From Gammaproteobacteria bacterium (GTDB lineage: Bacteria > Pseudomonadota > Gammaproteobacteria > Steroidobacterales > Woeseiaceae): a stretch of DNA of 35,308 nt. Each line of letters opens with the position of its first letter. Within the stretch, counting starts at the first letter, position 1. The notes under the pieces were generated by a model, which saw only the letters and a program-made list of their open reading frames with translations, was not told the origin of the DNA and did not search any database. Positions 25,065 to 33,326 of the stretch are shown one piece after another. Both the position numbers and the translations under genes were made by a program. The stretch covers positions 1 through 35,308 of the forward strand of contig JAOTUB010000024.1 in the NCBI GenBank assembly GCA_029864095.1, written 5' to 3'.

Positions 25065-25940
25065 ATGAGTCACGCACACGACAACAACAGCAATATGCGC
25101 CGGGTCATGATCGCCCTCGTGCTGACGGGCACCTTCATGGTCGTGGAGGTGATTGGCGGCATCATATCCGGGTCACTCGCACTGCTTGCCGATGCGGGCC
25201 ACATGCTGACCGACACAATGGCACTGGCGCTTGCAGCGGTCGCCTTTCGTGTCAGCAAACGCCCTGGCGACCGAAAACTAACTTACGGCTACCAGCGCTT
25301 TCAAATCCTCGCCGCTTTTGTCAACGGATTGAGTCTGTTGTTGATCGTGGGCTGGATTCTGTTCGAGGCCGTGCAGCGATTCATCACGCCGTCGGATGTC
25401 ATGGGGCAGACAATGCTGCTCGTCGCATCGGCCGGGCTGGTCGTCAATATTTTTGCTTTCGTAGTATTGCATGGCGGCGACAGAGAAAACCTGAACATTC
25501 GCGGTGCAGCCTTGCACGTCGCGGGCGATTTGCTCGGCTCGGTCGCTGCGATCGTTGCGGCAGTCGTGATCATTTTCACGGGCTGGATGACGATCGACCC
25601 GATCCTGTCTGTCGCTGTTGCGATTCTGATTCTCAAGAGTGCGTGGACGCTTGTTAAGCGCAGCGCACATGTGCTGCTAGAGGGCGCGCCCGAGTGGCTC
25701 AATGTGGATACGATGCAGGCCAGCATTGTGTCACAGGTTCCTGAGGTGGCCAGCGTGCATCACGTGCATATCTGGGGACTGACCCCGCAAGATCTGATGA
25801 TGACGATGCACGTGCGGGTAAATTGCGAGATTGATAATCCGACGACCTTGATACGCAAGATTAAGTCATTGATGCAGGACGAGTACGGTATCGGTCACTC
25901 AACGATCGAATTGGAGACCGAAGACTGCGCGGATCATTGA
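25065..25940 (+). CDS. Cation diffusion facilitator (zinc exporter, CzcD/ZitB-like)
   Basis: A 291-residue inner-membrane exporter with six hydrophobic segments and a C-terminal ferredoxin-like domain. Metal-site pairs are D43/H46/D50 (ADAGHMLTD) in TM2 and H151/D155 (ALHVAGD) in TM5. This HD-HD-type site with an N-terminal His (MSHAHD) is typical of Zn2+/Cd2+/Co2+:H+ exporters. It starts 15 nt after the peptidase, so it may share the transcript. Its stop overlaps the convergent hpt gene by 7 nt. Which metal it exports cannot be told from the sequence. Confidence 0.92.
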   Translation: MSHAHDNNSNMRRVMIALVLTGTFMVVEVIGGIISGSLALLADAGHMLTDTMALALAAVAFRVSKRPGDRKLTYGYQRFQILAAFVNGLSLLLIVGWILFEAVQRFITPSDVMGQTMLLVASAGLVVNIFAFVVLHGGDRENLNIRGAALHVAGDLLGSVAAIVAAVVIIFTGWMTIDPILSVAVAILILKSAWTLVKRSAHVLLEGAPEWLNVDTMQASIVSQVPEVASVHHVHIWGLTPQDLMMTMHVRVNCEIDNPTTLIRKIKSLMQDEYGIGHSTIELETEDCADH

Positions 25941-26464
25941 TCGGTCGGTTTCACATAGCCGATATACGGCAGCGTCCGGTCGTGCTCCGCGTAATCAAGG
26001 CCGTAGCCAACGACCCACTCATCGCCAATGGCGAAGCCGATGTAATCGACTGCCAGATCAACCTGGACGCGTTCGGCCTTGTGTAACAGGGTGCAGGTGC
26101 GGATCGAGGCCGGGCCGTGGGACTTCAGAATTCGAATTAGATAGTTCAACGTGTGGCCGGTATCGACGATGTCTTCGACGATGAGCACATGCCGATCTTC
26201 AATATTGCCGCGAACATCCATGACGAGGCGCACGGCGCCACTTTGCACGCTGCCGCTGTCGTAACTCGATACGGCGATAAATTCAATTGTGCGCGGGATA
26301 GTCAGTTGCCGTGACAGGTCCGCGAGAAAAATGAACGCACCCTTGAGCACACCAATAAGAACAATGTCGCCCTTGTCGCTGTAGTCACTGGATATCTGTT
26401 CGGCAAGTTCGCTGACGCGCTTTTGAATGTCGGTTTCTGAGATCAGTACGGGCGGCAGGCTCAC
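25934..26464 (-). CDS. hpt: Hypoxanthine phosphoribosyltransferase
   Basis: A 176-residue purine-salvage enzyme that joins hypoxanthine (or guanine) to PRPP. It has VLKGAFIFLADL (PRPP/pyrophosphate loop) and the diagnostic PRPP-binding motif VLIVEDIVDTGHTL; the C-terminal IGDEWVVGYGLDY closes the purine pocket. GTG 26464 (MSLPPVLISETD) is preferred: it gives the E. coli Hpt-like N-terminus and has GAGAAG 5 nt upstream. An in-frame ATG at 26500 would overlap an 18-bp palindrome. It is divergent from a deoxynucleoside kinase gene, so purine salvage genes are paired here. Confidence 0.93.
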   Translation of the reverse strand: MSLPPVLISETDIQKRVSELAEQISSDYSDKGDIVLIGVLKGAFIFLADLSRQLTIPRTIEFIAVSSYDSGSVQSGAVRLVMDVRGNIEDRHVLIVEDIVDTGHTLNYLIRILKSHGPASIRTCTLLHKAERVQVDLAVDYIGFAIGDEWVVGYGLDYAEHDRTLPYIGYVKPTDQ

Positions 26465-26484
26465 TATTGCTTCTCGGAGGATGA

Positions 26485-26502
26485 CTATGCTCCGGAGCAT
26501 AG
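26485..26502. promoter_or_regulatory. 18-bp perfect palindrome between hpt and the deoxynucleoside kinase gene
   Basis: CTATGCTCCGGAGCATAG is a perfect 18-bp palindrome. It sits 20 nt upstream of the preferred hpt start and 50 nt upstream of the kinase start. That location fits a dimeric operator that controls both divergent genes; as RNA it could be a 7-bp or longer hairpin in the hpt leader. There is no T run, so it is not a terminator. Confidence 0.45.
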
Positions 26503-26552
26503 GTGATCCGGCAGGTGGATGCCAGACGCGAATGCGGTAAGGTACGCCCTTA

Positions 26553-27188
26553 ATGAAACGTTCCATCGCAATAGCTGGCAACATGGGTTCGGGCAAGTCC
26601 ACGCTAGTTGATTTTCTGTGCCAGACCTATGGAGTCACGCCATTCTATGAGCCCAATGACGAGAACCCCTATCTTGCCGATTTTTATAAGGACATGAAGC
26701 GCTGGGCGTTTCAATCGCAGCTCTACTTCCTGAGCAACAAGTTTCGTCTGCATCAGGAGCTCGACCGGCAGCCCGGCGTGGTTGCTTTGGACCGGACGAT
26801 TTTTGAGGATGCGGAAATCTTTGCAACAGCCCTGCATCAGATGCGCAAGATCTCCAAGCGCGACTGGGAAACGTACCAGAGTTTCTACAGTGCGATCCTG
26901 GACGCGATCCGTCCGCCTGATCTGATGATCTATCTGAGTTGCTCGATGCGAACTCTGCGCCAGCGAATTCGGCTGCGCGGCCGAAAGATGGAGCGGGACG
27001 TGCCGCTGGCGTACCTCAAACGGTTGGAGCGCCTGTACCAAAGCTGGATCGACTCGTATCAGATGAGCGATGTGCTGGTGCTCGAGACCGACAACCTCGA
27101 CTATATCCATGACCTCGTTCATCGCCTCGATGTGATGCAGCGTATCGAGGCCGTTCTGCCAGACGAGATCGGTCGGCCCGCGTGCTAG
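26553..27188 (+). CDS. Deoxynucleoside kinase (dGK/dAK-like)
   Basis: A 211-residue P-loop kinase. Walker A is GNMGSGKST (residues 9-17), followed by YEPNDENPYL, the substrate-binding DRTIFEDAEIF segment, and the lid RIRLRGRKMERDVPLAYL. These are the motifs of bacterial deoxyguanosine/deoxyadenosine kinases. The enzyme phosphorylates imported or recycled deoxynucleosides to dNMP. Its pairing with hpt supports a purine-salvage role; which base it prefers is not visible. The start is ATG 26553, in a gap shared with hpt. Confidence 0.9.
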   Translation: MKRSIAIAGNMGSGKSTLVDFLCQTYGVTPFYEPNDENPYLADFYKDMKRWAFQSQLYFLSNKFRLHQELDRQPGVVALDRTIFEDAEIFATALHQMRKISKRDWETYQSFYSAILDAIRPPDLMIYLSCSMRTLRQRIRLRGRKMERDVPLAYLKRLERLYQSWIDSYQMSDVLVLETDNLDYIHDLVHRLDVMQRIEAVLPDEIGRPAC

Positions 27189-27232
27189 TTGCGGGGCACG
27201 TCACGCTTTTGACATATGCGTAGAATCCACTA

Positions 27233-27261
27233 TTGCAACTACTAATGCGAATCATTATCAT
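27233..27261 (+). promoter_or_regulatory. Predicted feoAB promoter
   Basis: TTGCAA (27233-27238) and TATCAT (27256-27261) are 17 nt apart and differ from consensus at two and one bases. The spacer and -10 are covered by a Fur-box match at 27241-27259. Transcription would start near 27268, about 75 nt before feoA. A perfect TTGACA at 27209-27214 has no suitable -10 after it. Confidence 0.55.
27241..27259. promoter_or_regulatory. Fur box
   Basis: ACTAATGCGAATCATTATC matches the 19-bp Fur consensus (GATAATGATAATCATTATC) at 15 of 19 positions, with the right half perfect. It overlaps the predicted feoAB promoter, so iron-loaded Fur should repress ferrous-iron uptake when iron is plentiful. Confidence 0.8.
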
Positions 27262-27343
27262 TTAGTCCATTATCAGGAAAGTGCCGGAAAAACCGACAGT
27301 TAGTCAAAAATCGGCGATTCGGCGCGGCAAGAGCAGGCACGAA

Positions 27344-27595
27344 ATGGACGCAAATGGAAAAACGCTCGCATCTTTGAAACGGGGCCAGAAAGGGGTCATT
27401 TCATCCGTTGATGCGACCGACCCGCAGGTGCAGCGCCTGATGGTACTCGGCCTTGTCGAAGGCGCAGAAGTCGAACACGCGGGCTGCGCCCTCGGCGGCG
27501 ATCCGATGGAGTTCCGTTTTTTCGGTTGCGGCATTTCGCTCCGGCGCGAGCAGGCCCTGAGCTTTTCCGTCTCGTCTCACGGGTCCGGTGTCTAA
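27344..27595 (+). CDS. feoA: Ferrous iron transport protein A
   Basis: An 83-residue SH3-like FeoA protein with SLKRGQKGVISSVD, a central LMVLGLVEGAEVEHAG and the C-terminal FFGCGISLRREQA. FeoA is a small cytoplasmic protein needed for FeoB activity. I chose ATG 27344 (MDANGKT), which gives the usual size; GTG 27281 would add 21 residues. It lies behind a Fur box and overlaps feoB by 8 nt. No feoC follows. Confidence 0.92.
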   Translation: MDANGKTLASLKRGQKGVISSVDATDPQVQRLMVLGLVEGAEVEHAGCALGGDPMEFRFFGCGISLRREQALSFSVSSHGSGV

Positions 27596-29705
27596 AGCAG
27601 CCGAAACCCGCATACCCTTATCAGACATTTCCGTAAGCCGGCAGCCCAACGCCAGCATTGCGGTTGTCGGTGGTCCGAATTCAGGCAAGAGCACGCTCTT
27701 TAATCGCCTGACCGGCCTGCGGCAGCGTATCGGCAATTACCCAGGGGTCACGGTCGAGCGACACGTCGGTACGCTAAAAACCGATGGCAAGACGATCGAG
27801 CTGGTCGATCTGCCGGGCACCCACGGCCTGAGCGCACATTCCTTCGAGGAACAAATTGCGATCAACGTGATCTTCGGCCGTATGGAAGGAACGCAGCCTC
27901 CGGACGCGATACTCGCAGTCGTCGACGCGACCAACCTTTATCAGGGGCTTTTTCTGGTGCAACAACTGCTCGAGCTCGAGCGGCCGGTAGTTGTCGCGCT
28001 TACGATGTTCGACGTTGCGGATACGAGCGGATTGAACATCGATGTCGCGGCTTTGTCGGCGCACCTGAGCGGCATTCCGGTCTGTCCGGTGGTTGCGACG
28101 ACCGGCAAAGGGATTAACGAGCTCCGCAACGTGCTCGTCGATCTCGCCGACCAGCCGGCCCCGGCACCGGCTGAGTCCTGGCCGGAGTTGTCCGCGGCCG
28201 CTGAGCAGCTGGCGCGCTTCGCGACCGTGCCACTGCGCCGCGCCGAAATCGAGCGCCTGTTGATCGATGGAGCGGCCGGCGCCAATCAGCACGTGCTCGA
28301 ATGCCTAGGCGCCAATGCTGCGGCTGAGATCGAGCGGCACCGGGAGAAGTTATTCGGCTTCGATCCGCCACTCGCAAAAGAAGCACGTGTGCGCTATGGC
28401 TGGGTCCGCAAAGTTCTCGACGAAGTACAACAGACAGTCCCACCGTTCTACTCCTGGCGCACGCGACTCACGGAATGGATCAACCGGCCTGTGCCCGGGA
28501 CAATCGGGCTGTTTCTGGTAATGGCGATTGTTTTTCAGGCGGTCTTTGCCTGGGCGACACCGATAATGGACTTGATCGATGACGGCACCGCGGTCCTCGG
28601 ATCCGTGGTCGCGGCAGGGCTCGGTGATGGTGCGTTGGCGAGTCTGGTCTCCGATGGCATCATCGCCGGCGTCGGCAGCGTCATTATCTTCCTGCCGCAG
28701 ATTCTGATCTTGTTCCTGTTTATTATCTTGTTGGAAGACTCGGGCTACCTGGCGCGGGCCGCCTATCTGATGGATCGCGCGATGCGGTTGGTCGGGCTCT
28801 CCGGGCAGTCGATTATCCCGATGATTTCGAGTTTCGCGTGTGCAGTGCCCGGCATCATGGCAACGCGTGTTATACCCAACCGCCGCGATCGCATCGCGAC
28901 GATTATCGCCGCCCCATTCATGACCTGTTCGGCGAGACTCCCGGTTTATGCATTGTTGATTGCCGCGTTCGTACCCGCACAGGCCATCGGCTTTCTCAAT
29001 CTGCAGGGCCTCGTCCTATTTGCCCTTTACATGTTCGGCATCATCGCTGGCATCCTGACCGCGTTACTGCTTCGCAAGACCGCGCTGCGCGGACCGAAGC
29101 CGCCGTTCGCACTGATGCTGCCCGAATTTAGACGGCCCAATATTCAGACTGTAATGATTCAACTGCTTGGACGCGCCAAAGTGTTCCTATACCGGGCCGG
29201 CACCGTGATTTTTTCGGTTGCGGTGGTCGTCTGGGCGCTGGCGTATTATCCGCGTGCCACCGATATCGATCCGACATTGACCGAGAATCAGGCATCCGCC
29301 GCGCAACTCGAGCAGAGCTGGCTTGGGCGCGCAGGCAAGTTTGTTGAGCCGGCGTTCGAGCCGCTGGGCTGGGACTGGCGGGTGTCGTCGGCTGTAATTG
29401 CCGGTTTTCCGGCACGTGAAGTCGTCATCGCAGTCCTCGGCACGGTCTATGCGGTCGGCGACGAGGCGGATGAGGCCACGTTATCGCAGCGATTGAAATC
29501 CGCGACCTGGCCCGACGGCAGACTGGTCTTCACGTTTCCTATGGTTATCGGGCTGCTGATTTTTTATGCGTGCTGTCTACAATGCGCCGCGACGCTCGCG
29601 GTGATTAGGCGCGAAACAAACACCTGGCGATGGCCAGCTTTCGCGTGGCTGTATATGACGTCGATTGGCTATGTCGGGGCGCTGCTGGCTTATCAGCTGT
29701 TATAA
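27588..29705 (+). CDS. feoB: Ferrous iron transporter B
   Basis: A 705-residue inner-membrane Fe2+ transporter with an N-terminal G domain. G1 is GGPNSGKST (29-36), G2 GNYPGVT (Thr55), G3 DLPG (74-77) and G4 TMFD (139-142). G4 has Thr where most FeoB proteins have Asn, a tolerated [NT]xxD variant. The membrane part holds the two Gate regions: LEDSGYLARAAYLMDRAM with ACAVPGIMATR, and the second with FPAREVVIAVLGTVYAVG. GTG 27588 lies inside the end of feoA (8-nt overlap), so translation is coupled. The stop overlaps the convergent aminotransferase gene by 6 nt. It is shorter than E. coli FeoB (773). Confidence 0.96.
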   Translation: MSKAAETRIPLSDISVSRQPNASIAVVGGPNSGKSTLFNRLTGLRQRIGNYPGVTVERHVGTLKTDGKTIELVDLPGTHGLSAHSFEEQIAINVIFGRMEGTQPPDAILAVVDATNLYQGLFLVQQLLELERPVVVALTMFDVADTSGLNIDVAALSAHLSGIPVCPVVATTGKGINELRNVLVDLADQPAPAPAESWPELSAAAEQLARFATVPLRRAEIERLLIDGAAGANQHVLECLGANAAAEIERHREKLFGFDPPLAKEARVRYGWVRKVLDEVQQTVPPFYSWRTRLTEWINRPVPGTIGLFLVMAIVFQAVFAWATPIMDLIDDGTAVLGSVVAAGLGDGALASLVSDGIIAGVGSVIIFLPQILILFLFIILLEDSGYLARAAYLMDRAMRLVGLSGQSIIPMISSFACAVPGIMATRVIPNRRDRIATIIAAPFMTCSARLPVYALLIAAFVPAQAIGFLNLQGLVLFALYMFGIIAGILTALLLRKTALRGPKPPFALMLPEFRRPNIQTVMIQLLGRAKVFLYRAGTVIFSVAVVVWALAYYPRATDIDPTLTENQASAAQLEQSWLGRAGKFVEPAFEPLGWDWRVSSAVIAGFPAREVVIAVLGTVYAVGDEADEATLSQRLKSATWPDGRLVFTFPMVIGLLIFYACCLQCAATLAVIRRETNTWRWPAFAWLYMTSIGYVGALLAYQLL

Positions 29706-30863
29706 AGCGGCGAATCTCTTCACGGCTTCAGTCAACGTGGCGTCGTCCTTGGCGAAACAAAAACGCAGGCGCGTGCCCGTAAATGCTTGTTCACAGAACA
29801 CCGATAGTGGAATCGACGCCACGCCGATTTCTCGCGTCCATCGTTTCGCCAGGTCCACGTCGGACTCGTCACTGATTTCACCGTAATCGACGATCTGAAA
29901 AAACGTGCTTCGGGATGGCTCGAAGCGAAACCTCGTGTCTTCGAGTTGTCCGCAAAAGTGGTCGCGCTTCTGCTGGTAAAAAGCCGATAGTTGCTCGCAG
30001 AACCCGGCGTCACTCTGCAAATAATCGGCCAGTCCGAGTTGCATCGGCGTGCTGACCGCGAAGGTCGTGAATTGGTGCACTTTACGAAACTCGGCGGTCA
30101 AGTCCGCGGGTGCCAGGCAGTAGCCAATTTTCCAGCCGGTGGCATGAAACGTCTTGCCAAACGAACACACCACGAAGCTGCGCTGCCAAAGCTCGTCGTG
30201 ACGGGCAAGACTGCGATGCGTCTCACCATCAAACACAATGTGTTCGTAGACCTCGTCGGACAGGATGTAGGCTCGTGAATCACGAATAACGTCGGCGAGA
30301 CGATCGAGATCCGCGGCCGACAGGATGGCCCCGGTGGGGTTGTGCGGAAAGTTGATGATGACGAGGCGCGTTTTGTGGTTGACTGCGTCTTCGAACCGCT
30401 GCCAGTCGATGCCGAAGTCCGCCCCGTTCGCTGCAATGCTCAGTGGCACGTGTATCGTGATTCCGCCAGCAAGGGTAACTGACGGTTCGTACGAGTCGTA
30501 CGCCGGGTCGAAGACGATTACCTCGTCGCCTGGCTTCACCATCGCCTGAATCGTGCTGAACAAACCTTCGGTGGCGCCGGTGCAGATCGTGACCTCGGTA
30601 GTCGCGTCGACATGCCTGTTCTGCAGCCGTGCGGTTTTCGCAGCGATCGCGTCGCGTAAACCTGCGATACCGGCCATCGGCGCATACTGATTGCCGCCGT
30701 GCTTGAGGTGCCAGTGGATACGGTCCGTCAGTGCATCTGGCGGATCGAAGCTCGGGAAACCCTGCGCCAGGTTGATAGCTCCACAGTCCGCCGCAAGCTC
30801 GCTCATGACCGTGAAGATGGTCGTGCCAACGTCGGGCAACTTGCTGGTAATGGTCGGTTGCAT
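29700..30863 (-). CDS. Class I/II aminotransferase, methionine aminotransferase-like (YbdL type)
   Basis: A 387-residue PLP enzyme of fold type I. It has the N-terminal INLAQGFPSFDPP segment typical of kynurenine/methionine aminotransferases, the substrate loop FPHNPTGA and the PLP-binding Lys237 in SFGKTFHATGWKIGY; the C-terminal Arg lies in TRLRFCFAK. YbdL/KAT-type enzymes transaminate methionine, aromatic amino acids or glutamine to 2-oxo acids. The exact substrate is not proven. The gene is 18 nt after the DUF1801 gene on the same strand, and its stop overlaps feoB. Confidence 0.9.
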   Translation of the reverse strand: MQPTITSKLPDVGTTIFTVMSELAADCGAINLAQGFPSFDPPDALTDRIHWHLKHGGNQYAPMAGIAGLRDAIAAKTARLQNRHVDATTEVTICTGATEGLFSTIQAMVKPGDEVIVFDPAYDSYEPSVTLAGGITIHVPLSIAANGADFGIDWQRFEDAVNHKTRLVIINFPHNPTGAILSAADLDRLADVIRDSRAYILSDEVYEHIVFDGETHRSLARHDELWQRSFVVCSFGKTFHATGWKIGYCLAPADLTAEFRKVHQFTTFAVSTPMQLGLADYLQSDAGFCEQLSAFYQQKRDHFCGQLEDTRFRFEPSRSTFFQIVDYGEISDESDVDLAKRWTREIGVASIPLSVFCEQAFTGTRLRFCFAKDDATLTEAVKRFAAL

Positions 30864-30881
30864 GGCGTGTCAATTGACCTG

Positions 30882-31229
30882 CTAGAGCTGCATCGCTTCT
30901 TTAACGTAGCGTTTTATGACCGATGGCTTGATGTCTCTGGGTGAGGTCATACGCCATTGCCGCAGGTCTTTGGTCTTACCCGGTTGCGCGTTGATAAGCA
31001 CGCGCTGTTCGTCCTTGATCGCCGCGCCCTTGAAAAACCAAAGCCCGAAGTAGAACTTGAACGCACCAATGCCGACGATGTTCTGGCCGTCATGCGTGTA
31101 ACAGGGCATGCCCCATTTAACTTCTTCGTTCAGGCCCGTCGAGAGCAGAATCTCTCGCAGTCGCTTGAGTTCGTCAGGCCACAGCGTGTTGTTGCTGATG
31201 TAGTCGTCTACGGTTTTATGTCGCTTCAT
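30882..31229 (-). CDS. DUF1801 family protein
   Basis: A 115-residue cytoplasmic protein with MKRHKTVDDYI at the start, LREILLSTGLNEEVKWGMPCYTH in the middle (quoted in parts: LREILLSTGLNEE, KWGMPCYTH), GAFKFYFGLWFFKGA and a basic C-terminus (IKPSVIKRYVKEA). This matches the DUF1801/YdeI-like fold, whose function is not known. It lacks the C-terminal YdeI half found in longer relatives. I chose ATG 31229; an earlier frame start at 31394 adds a stretch with no family match. It probably shares a transcript with the aminotransferase downstream. Confidence 0.8.
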   Translation of the reverse strand: MKRHKTVDDYISNNTLWPDELKRLREILLSTGLNEEVKWGMPCYTHDGQNIVGIGAFKFYFGLWFFKGAAIKDEQRVLINAQPGKTKDLRQWRMTSPRDIKPSVIKRYVKEAMQL

Positions 31230-31284
31230 CGCCCAATCCAGTTCCGCGGAGACTTTAGAGTGCTGTTCGAGGCTTGCCCTAGAA

Positions 31285-31419
31285 ATGAGGCAAGCGCGCG
31301 AACACGTCAACGCCCATCTGCTTGAGTATATCAATGATCGCCTGTCGGCGAACTCAATACAGGTTAATTGGAACGACACGCACACGGGGTTCAAGATTCA
31401 AGTGCAATTTCTGATATGA
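31285..31419 (+). CDS. Small open reading frame, 44 residues, possible microprotein
   Basis: A 44-codon frame in the 233-nt gap between the DUF1801 gene and the alpha/beta hydrolase gene. It begins MRQAREHVNAHLLEYINDRL, an amphipathic-looking helix, and ends with a strand-like segment (TGFKIQVQFLI). GAGG lies 12 nt before the ATG, a weak ribosome site. The amino-acid composition looks protein-like, but no family is recognised. It could be a remnant of a larger gene or a chance frame. Confidence 0.3.
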   Translation: MRQAREHVNAHLLEYINDRLSANSIQVNWNDTHTGFKIQVQFLI

Positions 31420-31462
31420 CTATCCAACGTCCATATTTAGATGCACAATTGGGGAGCGAAAC

Positions 31463-32362
31463 ATGCCTGCCCTTTTTTCGAGGATCTGGATCGTGGCTGA
31501 ACCGCACTACAAACTCCTGTCGTTAGTGGTAGCCATCGCGATACTCGCTAGCAGTTGCTCGAAACCTGCGCCGTTGTCGATCGAACAACTCCGATCGAGG
31601 AACCACGTTTCCTCACTCGAATTCGTACGTGATCTTGACGATGGTGCCGCATTTAGCGCCTATCTGATGTCCTATCAAACGGCGGGACTAAATGTGCACG
31701 TGATGATCGCCGTCCCCGACTTTCCTGTACCGAGAGCTGGATTCCCGGTCGTTATCGCGAATCATGGCGATGTTCCGGACCCGGCGCGCTACGGCATCGC
31801 GGCGGACGGAACCGATTCCCGGCCCGGTGACTACTACAGCTCGGTTCCCGAGCTGTATACCGCTCGGGGTTTTCTGGTCGTAATGCCCGACTATCGCGGG
31901 CACAACGATTCCGACGGCATCGAATATACAAACGGCAGGGGCGCGGTGGCCTACTATGCCGAAGACGTTCTTGCTCTAATCGCCGCGTTGACCGATGTTG
32001 AACAAGCGGATCTCGATAACGTGTTCATGTGGAGTCACTCAATGGGCGGTCCGGTTTCGATGCGTGTTCTGCTGGCCACCGATGTGATCAAAGGCGCAAC
32101 CTTCTGGTCCACGATGAATGTCGATGATCTGCGGGAATACTTTGGCGATCTCGAGCCACCGTTGATGATCCAGCATTCGGTTGGCGACCAGAGGGCACCA
32201 GTCTCAAACTCGAAAGGCCTGGCCGAAGCACTACGGTCGGTAGACCATCCCTACACTTTCCACAGCTACCGGGGTGCCGATCACTATTTCGAGGGCGAAA
32301 CGCGGGAACGGGCGGCTGACCGCGATGCTGAGTTCTTTCGCTCGTTGCTACGCGAGGACTAA
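31463..32362 (+). CDS. Alpha/beta hydrolase, probable exported lipoprotein
   Basis: A 299-residue protein. The N-terminus is hydrophobic (LLSLVVAIAILASSC) with Cys32 in a lipobox-like site, though -3 is Ala, so membrane anchoring is probable but not certain. GTG 31493 (AGGA 8 nt upstream) would give a more usual 22-residue lipoprotein signal; ATG 31463 (GGGGAG upstream) is also good. The serine-hydrolase nucleophile is Ser193 in WSHSMGG (an S-x-S-x-G variant of the G-x-S-x-G elbow). Likely partners are Asp242 (VGDQRAP) and His274 (GADHYF), with HGD as the oxyanion loop. It resembles dienelactone hydrolase/acyl-peptidase-like esterases. The substrate is unknown. The stop overlaps the convergent flavoprotein gene by 4 nt. 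Confidence 0.82.
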   Translation: MPALFSRIWIVAEPHYKLLSLVVAIAILASSCSKPAPLSIEQLRSRNHVSSLEFVRDLDDGAAFSAYLMSYQTAGLNVHVMIAVPDFPVPRAGFPVVIANHGDVPDPARYGIAADGTDSRPGDYYSSVPELYTARGFLVVMPDYRGHNDSDGIEYTNGRGAVAYYAEDVLALIAALTDVEQADLDNVFMWSHSMGGPVSMRVLLATDVIKGATFWSTMNVDDLREYFGDLEPPLMIQHSVGDQRAPVSNSKGLAEALRSVDHPYTFHSYRGADHYFEGETRERAADRDAEFFRSLLRED

Positions 32363-32973
32363 CCGCGGCAGAGCTGCTGCTGCCCTGGCGTTTGGCGGGC
32401 GCACTTGCCGCGGTCGCGCTCGGTTTTCAGTGCACGCGCATACCATTCGTATTCGTCGAGAAATTTCGTCACGCGCTCATTATAGGCGTCGTCCACGGCG
32501 TTGCCGTCTTCGTCGAACGCTTTCCAAACCTGCGACACCGGAAACGCGCTCGGAATGGCCGGCGACCCGAGCTCGGCCATGATGCCGCGCATATTGACCA
32601 GCCCACGGACGCCTGCAAACGGACCCGCGGAGTACGTGACGATCGCGCTCGGCTTGTACAAGTACTCGCTTTGATAATGGTCGAGAAGATTCTTGAGTGC
32701 CGGTGGGATGCTGTGATTGTATTCGCCGGAGAGGATGACAAATCCGTCTGCGGCCGCAAGGATCCTGGCTACGGCCTGCATCGCTTCGGGCGCGGTGCCG
32801 GTGTCATATTCCTTGTACATCAGATCAAGGAAGGGCAGTTCATATTCGGCGGTATCGACGAACGTCACATCGTGCCGCCGTTCTTCGAGTTTGCGCGTAA
32901 TGAAGCGTGCAGCTTTGATGCCCTGGCGGCCACGTCGGGCGCTGCCGTAGATCACAACGGTGTTCAGATTCAC
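32359..32973 (-). CDS. NAD(P)H-dependent FMN reductase-like flavoprotein
   Basis: A 204-residue flavodoxin-like protein. The FMN phosphate loop is GSARRGRQG near the N-terminus, and the isoalloxazine loop is SGEYNHSIPPALKNLLD, followed by TYSAGPFAGVRG. Proteins with these motifs reduce FMN, quinones, azo dyes or chromate with NAD(P)H. GTG 32973 has a strong GGAGAAG 5 nt upstream and fits the family start. The last ~25 residues are a charged extension beyond the core. It is convergent with the hydrolase gene (4-nt overlap). Confidence 0.9.
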   Translation of the reverse strand: MNLNTVVIYGSARRGRQGIKAARFITRKLEERRHDVTFVDTAEYELPFLDLMYKEYDTGTAPEAMQAVARILAAADGFVILSGEYNHSIPPALKNLLDHYQSEYLYKPSAIVTYSAGPFAGVRGLVNMRGIMAELGSPAIPSAFPVSQVWKAFDEDGNAVDDAYNERVTKFLDEYEWYARALKTERDRGKCARQTPGQQQLCRG

Positions 32974-33062
32974 TTATCTTCTCCGGGTTAGATGCTTGCT
33001 GATTCGACGACTGTTGTCATTTGAACGGCCAGGCGAACTTTCCTCAGTGCTGCAACGAGTCA

Positions 33063-33326
33063 TTACTTCAGCAGTTCGTGATCCGCAGGCAGTTCGTGAG
33101 TAACCCACATCGCCAGGCGATGCCGGATCTTTGGCAGCGTGGCCTGGCCGGTCGGTAGCGGGCTGATTTTCTTGTCATGGATCAGCAATCGATAGGCGTA
33201 TTCGATCTTGAGGTCGTGCGAATCGGTCGACTCGAATTCGACGATGCCGCGCTTGACCGCATCGTCCATGATCATGTCGAGGGCAGCTTTCAGGAGCGCC
33301 TTCTCGTTCTTTAGTTTCTTTGCCAT
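33063..33326 (-). CDS. Small conserved protein resembling DUF5062
   Basis: An 87-residue basic protein, MAKKLKNEKALLKAALDMI at the start, then FESTDSHDLKIEYAYRLLIHDKK and a C-terminus ending ELPADHELL. The arrangement (KNEK at the N-terminus, a YRLLIHDK core, and LPADH near the end) looks like DUF5062 of Vibrio and Shewanella; that is from memory, not a search. No function is known. It has no signal peptide. It is divergent from the TauE/SafE gene with 45 nt between the starts. A longer frame upstream reaches into that gene and is rejected. Confidence 0.7.
   Translation of the reverse strand: MAKKLKNEKALLKAALDMIMDDAVKRGIVEFESTDSHDLKIEYAYRLLIHDKKISPLPTGQATLPKIRHRLAMWVTHELPADHELLK

Noticed and set aside
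27209..27226. TTGACA (27209) with TAGAAT (27221) as the feoA promoter.
   Set aside because: The spacer is only 6 nt; TTGCAA/TATCAT with 17 nt and the Fur box overlap is better.
4991..31402. The 11-mer TTCAAGTGCAA occurs at the tetR/icmF operator and again near 31390.
   Set aside because: One shared 11-mer in a 35-kb window is not convincing as a second operator; the second copy lacks the AAGTGC pair and the palindrome.
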